A stretch of 64,000 bases of DNA, taken from the NCBI GenBank assembly GCA_963691815.1, contig OY829653.1, forward strand, positions 33,898,606-33,962,605. Reading direction: 5' to 3'. The translations under genes were made by a program, and so were the position numbers. Positions 33,301 to 41,649 of this stretch are shown piece by piece (position 1 is the stretch's first letter; the number at the start of each line of letters is the position of its first letter). The notes beneath the pieces were generated by a model that saw nothing but the letters and a program-made list of their open reading frames with translations, was not told the DNA's origin and did no database searches. The DNA is from Echiichthys vipera (taxonomy: Eukaryota; Chordata; Actinopteri; Perciformes; Trachinidae).

Positions 33301-34820
33301 ACATGGAAACAAGGTCAGAAGCAAACGAAAATAACGCACACATTTATCACAGTAGCCTACTGGACTCTTTCTATATTATGAGAATGAAACACCAGTTTGT
33401 CCACGTCGTGCTGGAGGTGAGCCACACTGCCCACATAGCGGAGCTACTTAGTGAGGTAATGGCGGTATTTGAGATTGCTGCTGATGAGGGTCAGTGTTGT
33501 GTGTTGCACATCTGTCTCAAGGGGTAAAACGTGCAGGGAGTTTGTTTTGCCTGGCACAGTCTGCAGTTGTGCATAAATGCGGCTCTGAAACAAGATTCAG
33601 TCTTTCAAACCATTACTGCAGCCAGGTGTCTTGTGGGACAATTCAAGTAAACAGCCAAGGCTACAGCCGCTCTCACTGACAGTAAACTAACTTGGACTGC
33701 TGCTGAGTGTGGCCAGCCACTTCCTATGTGTCCTTTGTGTCCCTCCATTTTTGTGCTAACCGAATGCATTAAGCAGTTCTAGTGCTAACAAATGCTAATC
33801 ACAGAACTTGACTTAACCTAGAAGCTAAACTGCTAATATGCTGGTCATTCTATTACACAACAACATAAATGTGACTTAAAACAGCACAATACGGTCACCT
33901 TTTTTCACAAGAATCGGACTTGAGTGAGACCATAGAAGTCTCTCAAGCTATCGCGATCGTCTTCCCAATAAAACATCTTTGATGCAAAGTCTTGAGTGTT
34001 TCTGCCAGAATAAAGATATGCGGGATTACAATTTTCTGCAGGGATTTATTTTGGAAAAATGTCAGCTTTTTCACCTCTTGTGAGTTTGCAGGTCTAAATA
34101 TTAACTTAAGCCACAGAAGTATCTATTTCTATACTTCTTAACCTTCTTACATGTTTCTGAACGAACACATGTATGGATCGCTTGTTGATGCAACTAATTA
34201 CAATGTATATATTTCCTCCGACGTAGTCTCTCTCCGCCACAAACTAGAAGTTAAACCTAGCAGCCTGCAACAAAAGGAGGTCCAAATTCTCTAGTTATTG
34301 TATAAAAGGACCCAATATGTTTTCAAATAGTGATTGTTTGCCTTTAATAATGTAATTAATCTTTTTCAGAGGATATATAGAGATATACGGACAGTTCTTT
34401 GATCCAATTAACTTTTGTTGCAAAGACCTTGAATGAAAATCTTTGGATCACGTGTTAAATGTAAGCCCAGTATATTCATCCTCTTTCACTTCATCACATT
34501 CCTAAACCTGATGATGATGATGATATTTTAAAGTGTGATTTATATTCCTGTTTAGATTGAAATTAAAGATTAGTTGTTGGGTATGTTTGACAGCTTCTGC
34601 TGCAATTGATGAAAAGCAGAACTAGAAGTGCTCGCTGAACCTAAAGCGACTTGTGTGTGTGCATGTCCAGGCTGCTGCAGCAGAAGAGAAGCCTGCCTGG
34701 AGCGTCCTCACAGACGACTTCATGATGGGAGCCACAATGAAAGACTGGGACAAAGACAGTGACAGGGAGGAGGCTGATACACACTCAGGAGGAGGGGTGG
34801 AGGAAAGTGACTCAGACTGA
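18310..34820 (+). CDS. rrp15: rrp15, ribosomal RNA processing protein 15 (5 exons)
   Basis: Coding segments 18310-18349, 19329-19615, 30478-30575, 30664-30847 and 34671-34820 join in phase to give 252 residues; the human protein is 282. RRP15 is a nucleolar factor for 60S subunit assembly and 27S pre-rRNA processing. The N-terminal third is acidic and Ser/Gly-rich. The conserved family core follows: WAEAMAKILGKKTPESKTSI, a basic coiled region, RETERALQRIATRGVVQLFN, KKAKFLSSISKKDFIDVLRR, and the C-terminal block DDFMMGATMKDWDKDSD. All introns start GT and end AG. The tandem ATGATG start has A at -3 and G at +4 around the second ATG. No stop interrupts it, and the gene appears functional despite transposon-filled introns. 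Confidence 0.93.
19329..19615 (+). CDS. rrp15: rrp15 exon 2
   Basis: The acceptor is TGTGCCTCAG and the donor is CAG|GTAATC. It carries the acidic region and the family signature WAEAMAKILGKKTPESKTSI, then a Lys/Glu-rich helix (KEKERQNQLERKKQ). It ends in phase 0. Confidence 0.92.
19616..20089. other. rrp15 intron 2, first part
   Basis: No repeat or gene recognised. Confidence 0.5.
20090..20395 (-). repeat. Fish hairpin repeat, inverted relative to 15.5 kb
   Basis: The reverse complement carries GAAGCTGCAAGCAGCGATGA, CGGGCCCTCGCA, CATGTCGGGGAGGTGGCTGG and ATTGGCATGTAGTTGTCCT, the blocks of the + copy at 15510-15930, with about 85-90% similarity in the conserved parts. Confidence 0.7.
20393..20580. 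repeat. Three tandem GAC..GTC hairpin units
   Basis: Three consecutive units of the form GAGCAC..GAC.AAGTCGG..GAGGACCCTATTG followed by AAT/GAT/ATT spacers start at about 20393, 20451 and 20525. The third contains the hairpin CCGACGAAGTCGG. They lie between two parts of the hairpin repeat family, and the left copy at 15.8 kb lacks them. Confidence 0.7.
20590..20835 (-). repeat. Fish hairpin repeat, distal part
   Basis: The reverse complement matches 15600-15800: AGAGGATATT..GTGTGTCT, AAATTTTTCACCACTTC and TATACATGTTTAGGCCCTC. It belongs to the same inverted copy as 20090-20395. Confidence 0.65.
21030..22200 (-). pseudogene. L1-type LINE ORF2, 5' part, broken
   Basis: Minus-strand frames in order give IALLQETHLDD (endonuclease start), RRGVAILIASAVN, ISLLNVYVPPGSD, INLTSRDYSHYSYAHKVYSR, TISDHGPIYMS (endonuclease SDH motif), then the linker ILWDALKAALRGKI and GKSLKLLAYRLRKQQADRTI before the RT. 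These are classic L1 ORF2 blocks. Many stops and frameshifts are present, and the RT core is missing. It lies in rrp15 intron 2, antisense to the gene. Confidence 0.8.
22201..22819. other. No gene seen
   Basis: GC-richer stretch with short minus-strand frames. It could be the 5' region of the L1 or a flank of the retrovirus; neither is supported by motifs. Confidence 0.35.
22471..22486. repeat. (G)16 homopolymer
   Basis: Sixteen consecutive G. The length may vary or be an assembly or sequencing weak point. Confidence 0.85.
22820..23085 (+). pseudogene. Rex1-type LINE RT fragment
   Basis: It encodes KTKELMVDFRRSK, then VDVVQDYKYLGVYLDNKLNW, NTEAVYKKGQSRLYFLRRRL. This combination is the RT C-terminal region of Rex1/Babar LINEs of fish. 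Only about 85 residues remain. It directly abuts the minus-strand retroviral relic. Confidence 0.75.
23130..23290 (-). pseudogene. env: ERV 1 envelope TM fragment
   Basis: EDREVYLDAIGQPQGIP leads to KARDETKAMNKLKGLQAEK. The first half matches the N-terminal TM region of the env at about 51.5 kb; the second half looks like a more distal piece, so an in-frame internal deletion is likely. Surface subunit and membrane anchor are absent. Confidence 0.5.
23770..24060 (-). pseudogene. ERV 1 integrase C-terminal domain
   Basis: EWPVKPGD, stop, VWVKVFRRKWHQPCWEGPY, VVRAMLTAVQVEG and WYHLNHC have the order and spacing of the DNA-binding C-terminal domain of gammaretrovirus-like integrases. At least two in-frame stops are present. 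The catalytic D,D-35-E core is missing. Confidence 0.7.
24095..24467 (-). pseudogene. ERV 1 protease C-terminal part
   Basis: The sequence FVETVGFSGQ is followed further on by the retroviral protease C-terminal signature GRDTLCKLN. The N-terminal half with the D-T/S-G active site is not seen, consistent with a deletion at the gag-pol boundary. The frame closes at 24095 and joins directly to integrase C-terminal sequence. Confidence 0.6.
24468..25775 (-). pseudogene. gag: ERV 1 gag relic
   Basis: The readable pieces are 25775-25551, 25443-25021, 25144-24944 and 25013-24468, linked by frameshifts. Features typical of matrix and capsid are the phrase YPILIKGTRGHYVLW, the capsid stretch KWIRAFEEETVGKM, and a long helical C-terminal part rich in Lys and Glu that includes ETEKQATYITRQMKRWKQ. 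No CCHC zinc knuckle is visible at the C-terminus, so nucleocapsid appears deleted. Gag would form the virion core; this one is disrupted by at least three frame changes. Confidence 0.65.
25776..26264. other. No gene; GCTAA/TTAGC-rich spacer
   Basis: Sequence rich in GCTA, TTAGCT and TATGCTA words, mildly repetitive. No LTR termini could be identified. Confidence 0.35.
26265..26430. repeat. Short minisatellite (about 65-76 bp units)
   Basis: About 2.5 imperfect units with AATTTCAACTGCGCCAC..TTCAAAATGGCGAT, near 26268, 26346 and 26411. Confidence 0.6.
26431..26959. other. No gene seen
   Basis: AT-rich intronic spacer with an ATCTATATATA tract near 26760-26820. Confidence 0.45.
26960..26982. 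repeat. (GA)n microsatellite
   Basis: About 11 GA dinucleotides abutting the 5' side of the LINE relic. Confidence 0.9.
26998..28962 (+). pseudogene. FADD-type LINE, endonuclease-RT relic
   Basis: In order: endonuclease (VLLGDFNAHVGN, then a stop, RRSMTDFVIVSSDLR, TDHHLVMSRV), linker (VKQIHIGKAPG), RT motif A (AYDRVPREIL near 28030), LLFADDVVLIASP near 28290, KYLG-region remnants, and the basic C-terminus GRRPRGRPRTRW (28825-28860) with VWERLGIPQLE. It has many stops, and the RT palm is shortened between motifs A and C. It is the same family as 16300-16860. It lies in rrp15 intron 2 in the sense orientation. Clade unresolved. Confidence 0.85.
29165..29345 (-). pseudogene. Tc1 transposase C-terminal relic
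   Basis: The minus strand encodes RVLDWLSCRQDLSPIENV with the DLSPIEN motif that carries the catalytic Glu of Tc1 transposases, then decayed C-terminal sequence. It is diverged from the intact element at 40 kb (for example CRQ where that element has CSP). Confidence 0.7.
29346..30165. other. No gene seen
   Basis: Intronic spacer. No repeat family recognised. Confidence 0.45.
30166..30420 (+). mobile_element. tRNA-derived SINE in rrp15 intron 2
   Basis: It has an A-box-like TGGTGTGGTGGTCGC (30178-30192) and a perfect B box GTTCGAATCC (30213-30222). The conserved body TGTGTGGAGTTGTTCTCCCC, GTCCAAAGACATGCA and TGACTCTAAATT..CC follows, then GGTGCACCCCGCCTC. This head and body are common in fish genomes. 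Its 3' end lies 57 bp from rrp15 exon 3. Confidence 0.7.
30478..30575 (+). CDS. rrp15: rrp15 exon 3
   Basis: The acceptor is CTGTCCATCAG and the donor is ACCAG|GTATCT. It encodes KKRAWEMLCRETPDIVKARE and ETERALQRIAT, typical RRP15 core. It ends with two bases of an Arg codon completed by exon 4. A SINE sits only 57 bp upstream of the acceptor. Confidence 0.93.
30664..30847 (+). CDS. rrp15: rrp15 exon 4
   Basis: The acceptor is TTATTCAG and the donor is GAAAAA|GTAAGT, after a short 88-bp intron. It encodes GVVQLFNAVRKHQKTIDNKV and KKAKFLSSISKKDFIDVLRR, the most conserved part of the family. Confidence 0.94.
30848..31599. other. rrp15 intron 4, first part
   Basis: No gene. At 31440-31600 there are several GTACTTTTACTT/AAGTA words, a motif frequent in teleost repeats. 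A 68-codon frame at 31003-31209 is unsupported. Confidence 0.35.
31600..32205 (-). mobile_element. L2 LINE, second subfamily, 3' part
   Basis: The 3' end is AAGTTTATTTGTATAGCACA followed by CAAAGTGCTTCACATAAAAC, typical of a different fish L2 subfamily. The ORF2 C-terminus reads (minus) RQLRLTQNAAARVLTKTKKV, TPVLRSLHWLPVCQ, FKMLLLVYKALNGL and LSFYAPQIWNKLPENCR. It is 5'-truncated near 32205 and contains stops. Confidence 0.8.
32488..32600 (+). mobile_element. Possible hAT-type terminus
   Basis: GGCTGCCCCCGACTAAGAAT followed by TCCTGGTCGACCAGTAGTCG with a GTCGAC palindrome resembles the left terminal part of a common fish hAT element. No matching right terminus was found downstream, so the element is truncated or the call is wrong. 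Confidence 0.35.
32601..34670. other. rrp15 intron 4, rest
   Basis: AT-rich sequence. A 74-codon frame at 33303-33527 may belong to the hAT-like element but has no recognisable motif. Confidence 0.4.
34671..34820 (+). CDS. rrp15: rrp15 exon 5 and stop
   Basis: The acceptor GCATGTCCAG follows a GT-rich tract. It encodes the C-terminal block KPAWSVLTDDFMMGATMKDW and an acidic tail ending EESDSD, then TGA at 34818-34820. Confidence 0.94.
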   Translation, partial: AAAAEEKPAWSVLTDDFMMGATMKDWDKDSDREEADTHSGGGVEESDSD

Positions 34821-35315
34821 CACCATCCATACAGACTTAAAGGACTGTACAGCAGACAATGATGCCTTCAAGAACATTCTTGGAAACCGAACAGCTTTAG
34901 CCTTCACGTGTCTGCGTGAATAATAATGTAGAAGGCCCCACTCTGCACAGAGAGGGTAGAGAAAATCTGAAAACTTTACTGATTGTACACACAAGCAAAC
35001 ATTCATATAGCATCTCACATTGTGATATTTGTTGCGGAATATATTGTGCAGAGAAGGGACTGGTTGGTGATGATAACATTCTGTACCATAAAAGATGTGA
35101 CAGGAACTAATATGTGGAAACAGAAACGAAGAAGCTTTTTACTTCATGGAGCTGTAGGTTCTGAGCTCCTGCTCTCCATCAAGATCTCCAAGATTCAGCA
35201 TCAGTTTGTTCCAATTTAATCTCCATACTTTTTTATCATTAAAAGACCTGTGGAGGCTTAAACTCTGTAAATAGCAATGTATTGTACAACACCAGCTAAA
35301 TAAACAGCCAATTGA
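34821..35315 (+). other. rrp15: rrp15 3' UTR
   Basis: Noncoding sequence after the stop. ATTAAA at 35238-35243 and AATAAA at 35299-35304 are candidate polyadenylation signals; the second is canonical and puts the mRNA end near 35315-35325. Confidence 0.6.
35299..35304 (+). promoter_or_regulatory. rrp15: Polyadenylation signal AATAAA of rrp15
   Basis: Canonical hexamer 479 bp after the stop codon, in the gene's orientation. Confidence 0.6.
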
Positions 35316-35507
35316 TGTATCACTGTCGATGGTCTTTCTGTATGGGGGGAATAATTAAACGATGAAAGAAACATGGCTTGAGAGTTATATTAGGGCAGGA
35401 CAATATAGATTATTTCATATCTCTAACAATATCACAATAATGGTTATTTCTGTTTTTTTGTCTAATATGTCTCTCTCCCTCCCTTAGTGTGTGTTTGTGG
35501 TTGTGTG

Positions 35508-38500
35508 AATTCAATTTTATTTATAGTGCCAAATCATAACAAAAGTTCTCAGGTCACTTCACAGAGTAGGTAAAGACCACACTCTTATTTATGATTTACA
35601 TAGACCCAACAATTCCTCCGTAGAGTACGGTGGCAACGAAAACCTTCCCTATAACAGACAGGAACGTCGGACCGACACAGCTCTGTGGAGGACGGCCATA
35701 TGTCTGCATTGGTTGGGGAGGAAGAAAAGGAGAGAGGAGAGAAAAGTTGGACAGAGAGACAAACAGACACACTTCCAGAGATGCAAGCAACCAAAGCGTA
35801 ACAGTAACTATAATAACATTTATAGTAATGTGAATATGACATGTTATGGCAGTTAATACAGCAGAATAGTAGAAACAAGCACAGCTAAGGTGATAGAAAA
35901 TGACAATGATAATTATGGTGGCAAACATGGTCAATGAGTAGTGGCAATAGCAGCTACGATACAGCGAGACATACTGCTACAAATTTTAAAGTTTATTTGA
36001 TTAGTGATAGTATATATGAGTAACCGTGATAATAGCAAAAGGAAGCGTCATGCAGGGCCGCGTCATGCAGGACCACGGCAGCAGGCGCCACCACGATCAG
36101 CAGAGACCTGCAAGACGACAAAGCACAAACAACTCCGGGGAAGAAGCTGAATAAGTAACATGCATTGATGAGACATGAATGGTACAGACAGAGAGGAGAG
36201 AAGCTCAGAGTATCAGTAAAAGTATTATCCCCCGGCAGACTAGGCCTATAGCAGCATAATTAAGCAGAATAAAGTCTTATCGTAAGCCCTAGCTGTAAGC
36301 TTTATCAAAAAGGAAAGTTTTAAGTTTACTTTTAAATAAGGGGACAGTGTCTGCCTCCCGAATAACATTTGGGAGTTTGTTCCACAGGAGAGGAGCTTGG
36401 TAGCTGAAGGCTCTGCCTCCCATTCTACTTTTGGAGACTCTAGGAACGACGAGTAGCCCTGCATTCTTTGAGCGCAGAGATCTAGTTGGGTGATGCGGTA
36501 CTATGAGCTCTTTAAGATACGACGGAGCCTGACCAATAAGAGCTTTGTACGTAAGAAGGATTTTAAATTCTATTCTAGATTTTACAGGTAGCCAGTGCAG
36601 AGAAGCTAATACAGGAGAAATATGTTCTCTTCTATTTGTTTTAGTTAGTACACGAGCTGCAGCATTTTGGACAAACTGGAGACTCTTAACAGACTTATTG
36701 GAGCAGCCTGATAATAAGGAGTTGCAATAGTCCAGCCTAGAAGTAACATATGCATGGACAAGTTTCTCTGCATCTTTCTGAGACACAATGTTCCTAATTT
36801 TTGCAATATTACGCAGATGAAAATATGCAGTCCTTGTTGTTAGTTTTATGTGAGAATCGAAGGACATATCCTGATCAAAAATAACACCCAGATTCCTTAC
36901 TGTGGTGCTGGAGGACAACCCAACATCATCCAGAGTAACAATGTCTTTAGCTATTGAGATTCGGAGGCCTTTGGGGCCAAGTACAATAACTTCAGTTTTG
37001 TCTGAGTTTAACATCAGAAAATTGCAGGTCATCCAGCTTTTTATTTCCTTAATGCACATTTGAAGTTTATCTAACTGATGGGTTTCTTCTGGTTTGATCG
37101 ACAAATATAATTGTGTATCATCAGCATAACAATGAAAATTTAGTGCGTCCTTATGTTTCCTAAGGGAAGCATATATAAGGTGAAAAGAATCGGTCCAAGG
37201 ACAGAACCCTTGGGACTCCGTGACTAACTTTAGTGTGCATGGAGGATTTGTCATTAACATGTACAAACTGAGACCTATCTGATAAATATGACTTAAACCA
37301 GCTCAGTGCGATTCCTTTAATGCCAATTAGATGCTCCAGTCTCTGTAGCAGGATGTGATGGTCAATAGTGTCAAAGGCAGCACTAAGATCTAGTAAAACA
37401 AGTACAGAGACGAGTCCTTTGTCTGAAGCTATTAGAAGGTCGTTAGTAATTTTCACCAGTGCTTTCTCAGTGCTATGATTTGCTCTAAATCCTGACTGGA
37501 AATCCTCAAATATCTCATTATTATGTAAAAAGTCACACAACTGATTGGCAACTAATTTCCTGAGGATCTTAGAGAGAAAAGGAAGGTTAGATATAGGTCT
37601 ATAGTTGGCTAGTACCTCAGGATCAAGACTGGGCTTTTTAAGAAGAGGTTTAATTACAGCTACTTTAAAAGACTGTGGTACATGACCTGCTGATAAAGAC
37701 ATGTTAATCATATCTAATACAGGAGTGCTAATTAAAGGTAACACTTCTTTAAGTAACCTAGTTGGAATAGAGTCTAGGAGACAAGTAGAAGGTTTTGATG
37801 CTGAAATAGTACATGTTAATTTGTTAAGGTCGACTGTAAAAAAGCAGTCCAAGAATATATCAGGTCGTACAGTTTGTAAGGTTCCTGGGTTTGATGAAAA
37901 ATTGGTGCCAAGCGAGTTGATTTTGTCTCTAATAGTTATAACTTTGTCATTAAAGAAGGTCATGAAGTCGTTACTACTGAGGGTTATAGGAATACATGGC
38001 TCAATAGAGCTGTGGCTCTCTGTCAGCCTGGCTACAGTGCTGAAAAGAAATCTAGGATTGTTCTTATTCTCCTCTATTAAAGATGAGTAATATGCTGCTC
38101 TGGCATTACGGAGGTCCTTCCTATAGGTTTTAAGACTTTCGTGCCAAACTAAGTGAGATTCCTCCAGTTTAGTGGAGCGCCATTTACTTTCCAACTTTCA
38201 CGATATTTGTTTTAATTCACGGGTTTGTGAGTTATACCACGGAGCTAACTTCCTCTGTTTTATTATCTTCTTTTTTAAAGGAGCAACAGAGTCGAGTGTT
38301 GTTCTTAGAGAGCCTGCAACACTGTCAACAATGTGATCAATTTCAGAGAAACTAACGTTAGTGCAGGAGTCTTGAATATTAGGATAAGGCATTAAAGTAA
38401 ATGCAAATGGAATCGCTTTCTTAAATTTAGTTATAGCACTATCAGATAAACATCTAGTGTAGACACTTTTACCCAGAGGTGAGTAGTCCTGTAATATGAA

Positions 38501-39152
38501 TTCAAAAGTTATTAAATAATGGTCTGATAAAATAGGATTCTGTGGAAAGACTATTAAGTCATTAATTTCCACACCATAAACCAAAACAAGGTCGAGGGTG
38601 TGATTAAAACAGTGAGTAGGTTTATGTACACTCTGACTAAAACCAATCGAATCTAATAGAGAGATAAACGCTATACTGAGACTATTATTACTGCTGTCCA
38701 CATGAATATTAAAATCACCTACAATGATTACTTTATCAGATTTAAGGACTAAATTTGACAGAAACTCTGAGAGTTCAGACAGAGTACTGACCAGGAGCAC
38801 GGTACACTATAACAAATATAATTGGCTGCACAGTTTTCCAGGTTGAATGCGAAAGACTAAGAACAAGACTTTCAAATGAATTATAATTTAGTTTAGGTTT
38901 AGGGTTTATTAATAGGCCTGAGTCATAAATAGCTGCAACGCCTCCTCCTCGACCACTGCCTCGAGGAATATGAGTATTAATATGACTGGGAGGAGTGGAT
39001 TCATTTAGGCTAACATATTCTTCGGGACGCAGCCATGTTTCGGTCAGACAGAGTAAATCAATATGGTTATCTGATATCAGATAGTTTACTAATACAGCTT
39101 TAGATGACAGAGATCTGATGTTTAAAAGTCCACATTTTATTTTCTGATATTG
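35508..39152 (-). mobile_element. L2 LINE, long copy B
   Basis: It extends from the 3' terminus (AATTCAATTTTATTTATAG at 35508) through 3' UTR and ORF2 to the endonuclease start, where it stops at CAATATCAG near 39152. ORF1 and 5' UTR are missing. It shares high similarity with copies C and D over the whole length, so it is recent. Confidence 0.92.
36289..39140 (-). pseudogene. L2 ORF2 (endonuclease-RT), copy B
   Basis: Endonuclease motifs are GDFNIHVDSSNN and PILSDHYLITFE; RT motifs are LVLLDLSAAFDTIDHHILLQ (A), GVP (B, then broken) and YADDTQLYLS (C, codons 37117-37128). The C-terminal region ends FKSKLKTFLFDKAYS. Defects: a small deletion/frameshift near 38790 in the endonuclease, a TGA at about 38196-38198 where copy C has CGA, and a 1-nt loss in the GVPQG block near 37205. 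The enzyme would nick target DNA and reverse transcribe LINE RNA; this copy cannot make it in one piece. Confidence 0.88.
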
Positions 39153-39164
39153 ATATGCCCATTT

Positions 39165-39262
39165 TTCTTTCTAGATGTCACAACTGGCGATACGTACTGG
39201 CTGCGGGACTCCTTAATAATACCAGCCTGTAGCAACTCATGCAGGTGCTTACGCACGTCATC
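39165..39262 (-). pseudogene. Ty3/gypsy RT N-terminal fragment
   Basis: The minus strand encodes DDVRKHLHELLQAGIIKESR followed by SQYVSPVV, the conserved start of gypsy RT. It is probably the continuation of the gypsy relic at 41650-42530, separated from it by later insertions. Confidence 0.7.
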
Positions 39263-39369
39263 AGAATCAGAAATACTTTAATAATCCCAGTGGGAAATTG
39301 TTTTCGTTTCAAACTCCAGCTATACAAACAACGTATTTAACAACAAAAATATTATACAGATAACATATA

Positions 39370-40046
39370 TGTGGCCTGGTCAAGAATGATGAGACCGAAC
39401 GCAGTAAAATATTTTTGTGGGTTTTCTTTATTCCCCGACTGAGCTTAATAAAGAACAGCGTTAATACTATTTTTCTTTTGAGGACACAGGACAGGTTAAC
39501 AAAACAAAATGGAAACTTTCCCTATTTCTTCGTCTGACCAAACTTATCGACTCTAACAGTTCTCGTTGGCACTTGAGGAGCATTGGTATATGTAGGATAC
39601 CCACAGCTGCAGTAACCAAGCTCAAACTCATACTGATCAATTTGCTTTAACTGAATTCCAGAGTTTAATTAGCTATCTCTAGACAACAGTAGTGGCACCT
39701 CTTTGAACAAAGATAATAAAATCATTTTTAAGTGCATTTGTAAGGCCACACAACTCATCGCCACTTCAAAATAAAATACTTAAATTCCATGAGAATTATT
39801 TAAAAGTACATTCTTAATCAAAATATTCCTACAAACATTCTTACAATATTTGGAAAAATACAATTAACTCACTTTCTGTCTCGGCAAAACTGTGTACTCG
39901 CGCGATTTGCATAGTGCGCAACTCGCTACGCAAGACTGCTCCCTTGAGCGAAAAAGGCTGATACCGCAGTACTAATCCCACAAGCAAAGTACATAACACT
40001 TTAGGGAGCCCAAAACTCCAGCGTAAACCTTGTTCACCCGGTTACA
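39370..40046 (-). mobile_element. Probable solo LTR
   Basis: It begins TGTGGCC and ends GGTTACA (TG..CA, imperfect inverted ends). AATAAA near the left end in minus orientation suggests minus polarity. The 4-mer TATA precedes it (39366-39369), and TATA follows it once the Tc1 insertion at 40047 is removed (40047-40048 plus 41638-41639). There is no internal coding region. The boundaries are inferred. Confidence 0.5.
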
Positions 40047-40048
40047 TA

Positions 40049-40261
40049 CAAACCGGATTCCAAAAAAGTTGGGACACTATACAAATCGTGAATAAAAACT
40101 GAATGCAATGATGTGGAGGTGCCAACTTCTAATATTTTATTCAGAATAGAACATAAATCACTGAACAAAAGTTTAAACTGAGAAAATGTATCATTTTAAG
40201 GGAAAAATATGTTGATTCAAAATTTCATGGTGTCAACAAATCCCCAAAAAGTTGGGACAAG
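40049..40261. repeat. Tc1 terminal inverted repeat, left
   Basis: Reverse complement of 41423-41635 with a few mismatches; outer and inner transposase-binding-like repeats GTTGGGACA at about 40068 and 40251. Confidence 0.9.
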
Positions 40262-40268
40262 GCCATTT

Positions 40269-41345
40269 TCACCACTGTGTGGCATCTCCCCTTCTTCTTA
40301 CAACACTCAACAGACGTCTGGGGACTGAGGAGACCAGTTTCTCAAGTTTAGAAATAGGAATGCTCTCCCATTCTTGTCTAATACAGGCCTCTAACTGATC
40401 AATCGTCTTGGGCCTCCTTTGTCGCACCTTCCTCTTTATGATGCGCCAAATGTTCTCTATAGGTGAAAGATCTGGACTGCAGACTGGCCATTTCAGTACC
40501 CGGATCCTTCTCCTACGCAGCCATGATGTTGTGATTGATGCAGAATGTGGTCTGGCATTATCTTGTTGAAAAATGCAGGGTCTTCCCTGAAAGAGATTAC
40601 GTCTGGATGGGAGCATATGTTGTTCTAGAACCTGAATATATTTTTCTGCATTGATGGTGCCTTTCCAGACATGCAAGCTGCCCATGCCACACGCACTCAT
40701 GCAACCCCATACCATCAGAGATGCAGGCTTCTGAACTGAGCGTTGATAACAACTTGGGTTGTCCTTGTCCTCTTTGGTCCGGATGACATGGCGTCCCACA
40801 TTTCCAAAAAGAACTTCAAATCGTGACTCGTCTGACCACAGAACAGTCTTCAATTTTGCCACACTCCATTTTAAATGATCCCTGGCCCATTTAAAACGCC
40901 TGAGCTTGTGGATCTTGCTTAGAAATGGCTTCTTCTTTGCACTGTAGAGTTTCAGCTGGCAACGGCGGATGGCACGGTGGATTGTGTTCACTGACAATGG
41001 TTTCTGGAAGTATTCCTGAGCCCATTCTGTGATTTCCTTTACAGTAGCATTCCTGTTTGTGGTGCAGTGTCGTTTAAGGGCCCGGAGATCACGGGCATCC
41101 AGTATTGGTTTACGGCCTTGACCCTTACGCACAGAGATTGTTCCAGATTCTCTGAATCTTCGGATGATATTATGCACAGTTGATGATGATAACTGCAAAG
41201 TCTTTGCAATTTTTCGCTGGGTAACACCTTTCTGATATTGCTCCACTATCTTTCTGCGCAACATTGTGGGAATTGGTGATCCTCTACCCATCTTGGCTTC
41301 TGAGAGACACTGCCACTCTGAGAAGCTCTTTTTATACCCAATCAT
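40269..41345 (-). CDS. Tc1 transposase (DD34E), intact
   Basis: 358 codons from the first ATG at 41345; the second ATG at 41291 gives 340 residues, the usual Tc1 length, starting MGRGSPIP, and is the more likely start. Two helix-turn-helix motifs form the paired-like DNA-binding region (RKIVEQYQKGVTQRKIAKTL..; ATVKEITEWAQEYF..) joined by a GQGRKP hook. The catalytic triad is D in VLWSDESRF, D in FQQDNARPH and E in SPDLSPIENIW, with 34 residues between the second D and the E. The product would bind the inverted repeats and cut and paste at TA sites. No stop or frameshift is seen. Substitutions that would abolish activity cannot be ruled out by eye. Confidence 0.95.
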   Translation of the reverse strand: MIGYKKSFSEWQCLSEAKMGRGSPIPTMLRRKIVEQYQKGVTQRKIAKTLQLSSSTVHNIIRRFRESGTISVRKGQGRKPILDARDLRALKRHCTTNRNATVKEITEWAQEYFQKPLSVNTIHRAIRRCQLKLYSAKKKPFLSKIHKLRRFKWARDHLKWSVAKLKTVLWSDESRFEVLFGNVGRHVIRTKEDKDNPSCYQRSVQKPASLMVWGCMSACGMGSLHVWKGTINAEKYIQVLEQHMLPSRRNLFQGRPCIFQQDNARPHSASITTSWLRRRRIRVLKWPVCSPDLSPIENIWRIIKRKVRQRRPKTIDQLEACIRQEWESIPISKLEKLVSSVPRRLLSVVRRRGDATQW

Positions 41346-41422
41346 GTTGACATAATTGGTGTTAATTGGTCTTCCAGCTCTTCGTTATGCTCAAATTGAC
41401 TTTTTCCAGCCTCTTATTGCTA

Positions 41423-41635
41423 CTTGTCCCAACTTTTTTGGGATTTGTTGACACCGTGAAATTTTGAATCAACATATTTTTCCTTTAAAATGATACATTT
41501 ACTCGGATTAAACTTTTGATCTGTCATCTACGTTCTATTCTGAATAAAATATTGACATTTGCCATCTCCACATCATTGCATTCAGTTTTTATTCACAATT
41601 TGTGTAGTGTCCCAACTTTTTTGGAATCCGGTTTG
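41423..41635. repeat. Tc1 terminal inverted repeat, right
   Basis: Partner of 40049-40261. The transposase 5' leader lies between 41292 and 41422. Confidence 0.9.
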
Positions 41636-41649
41636 TATATTTGCAAAAA

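Larger units (their letters stand above)
40047..41637 (-). mobile_element. Tc1 element, apparently complete
   Basis: It is flanked by TA on both sides (40047-40048, 41636-41637). Terminal inverted repeats are about 213 bp (40049-40261 and 41423-41635), near-identical, beginning CAAACCGGATTCC. Each has an outer and an inner AAAAAAGTTGGGACA-type repeat, the IR/DR organisation of fish Tc1 transposons. The transposase frame inside is uninterrupted. It is the only transposon in the window without a visible disabling change. Confidence 0.93.

Noticed and set aside
36545..36730. Short plus-strand frames over L2 copies (also at 14192 and, on the minus strand, 57741)
   Set aside because: Identical antisense shadows of the L2 ORF2 C-terminus, repeated because the LINE is repeated.
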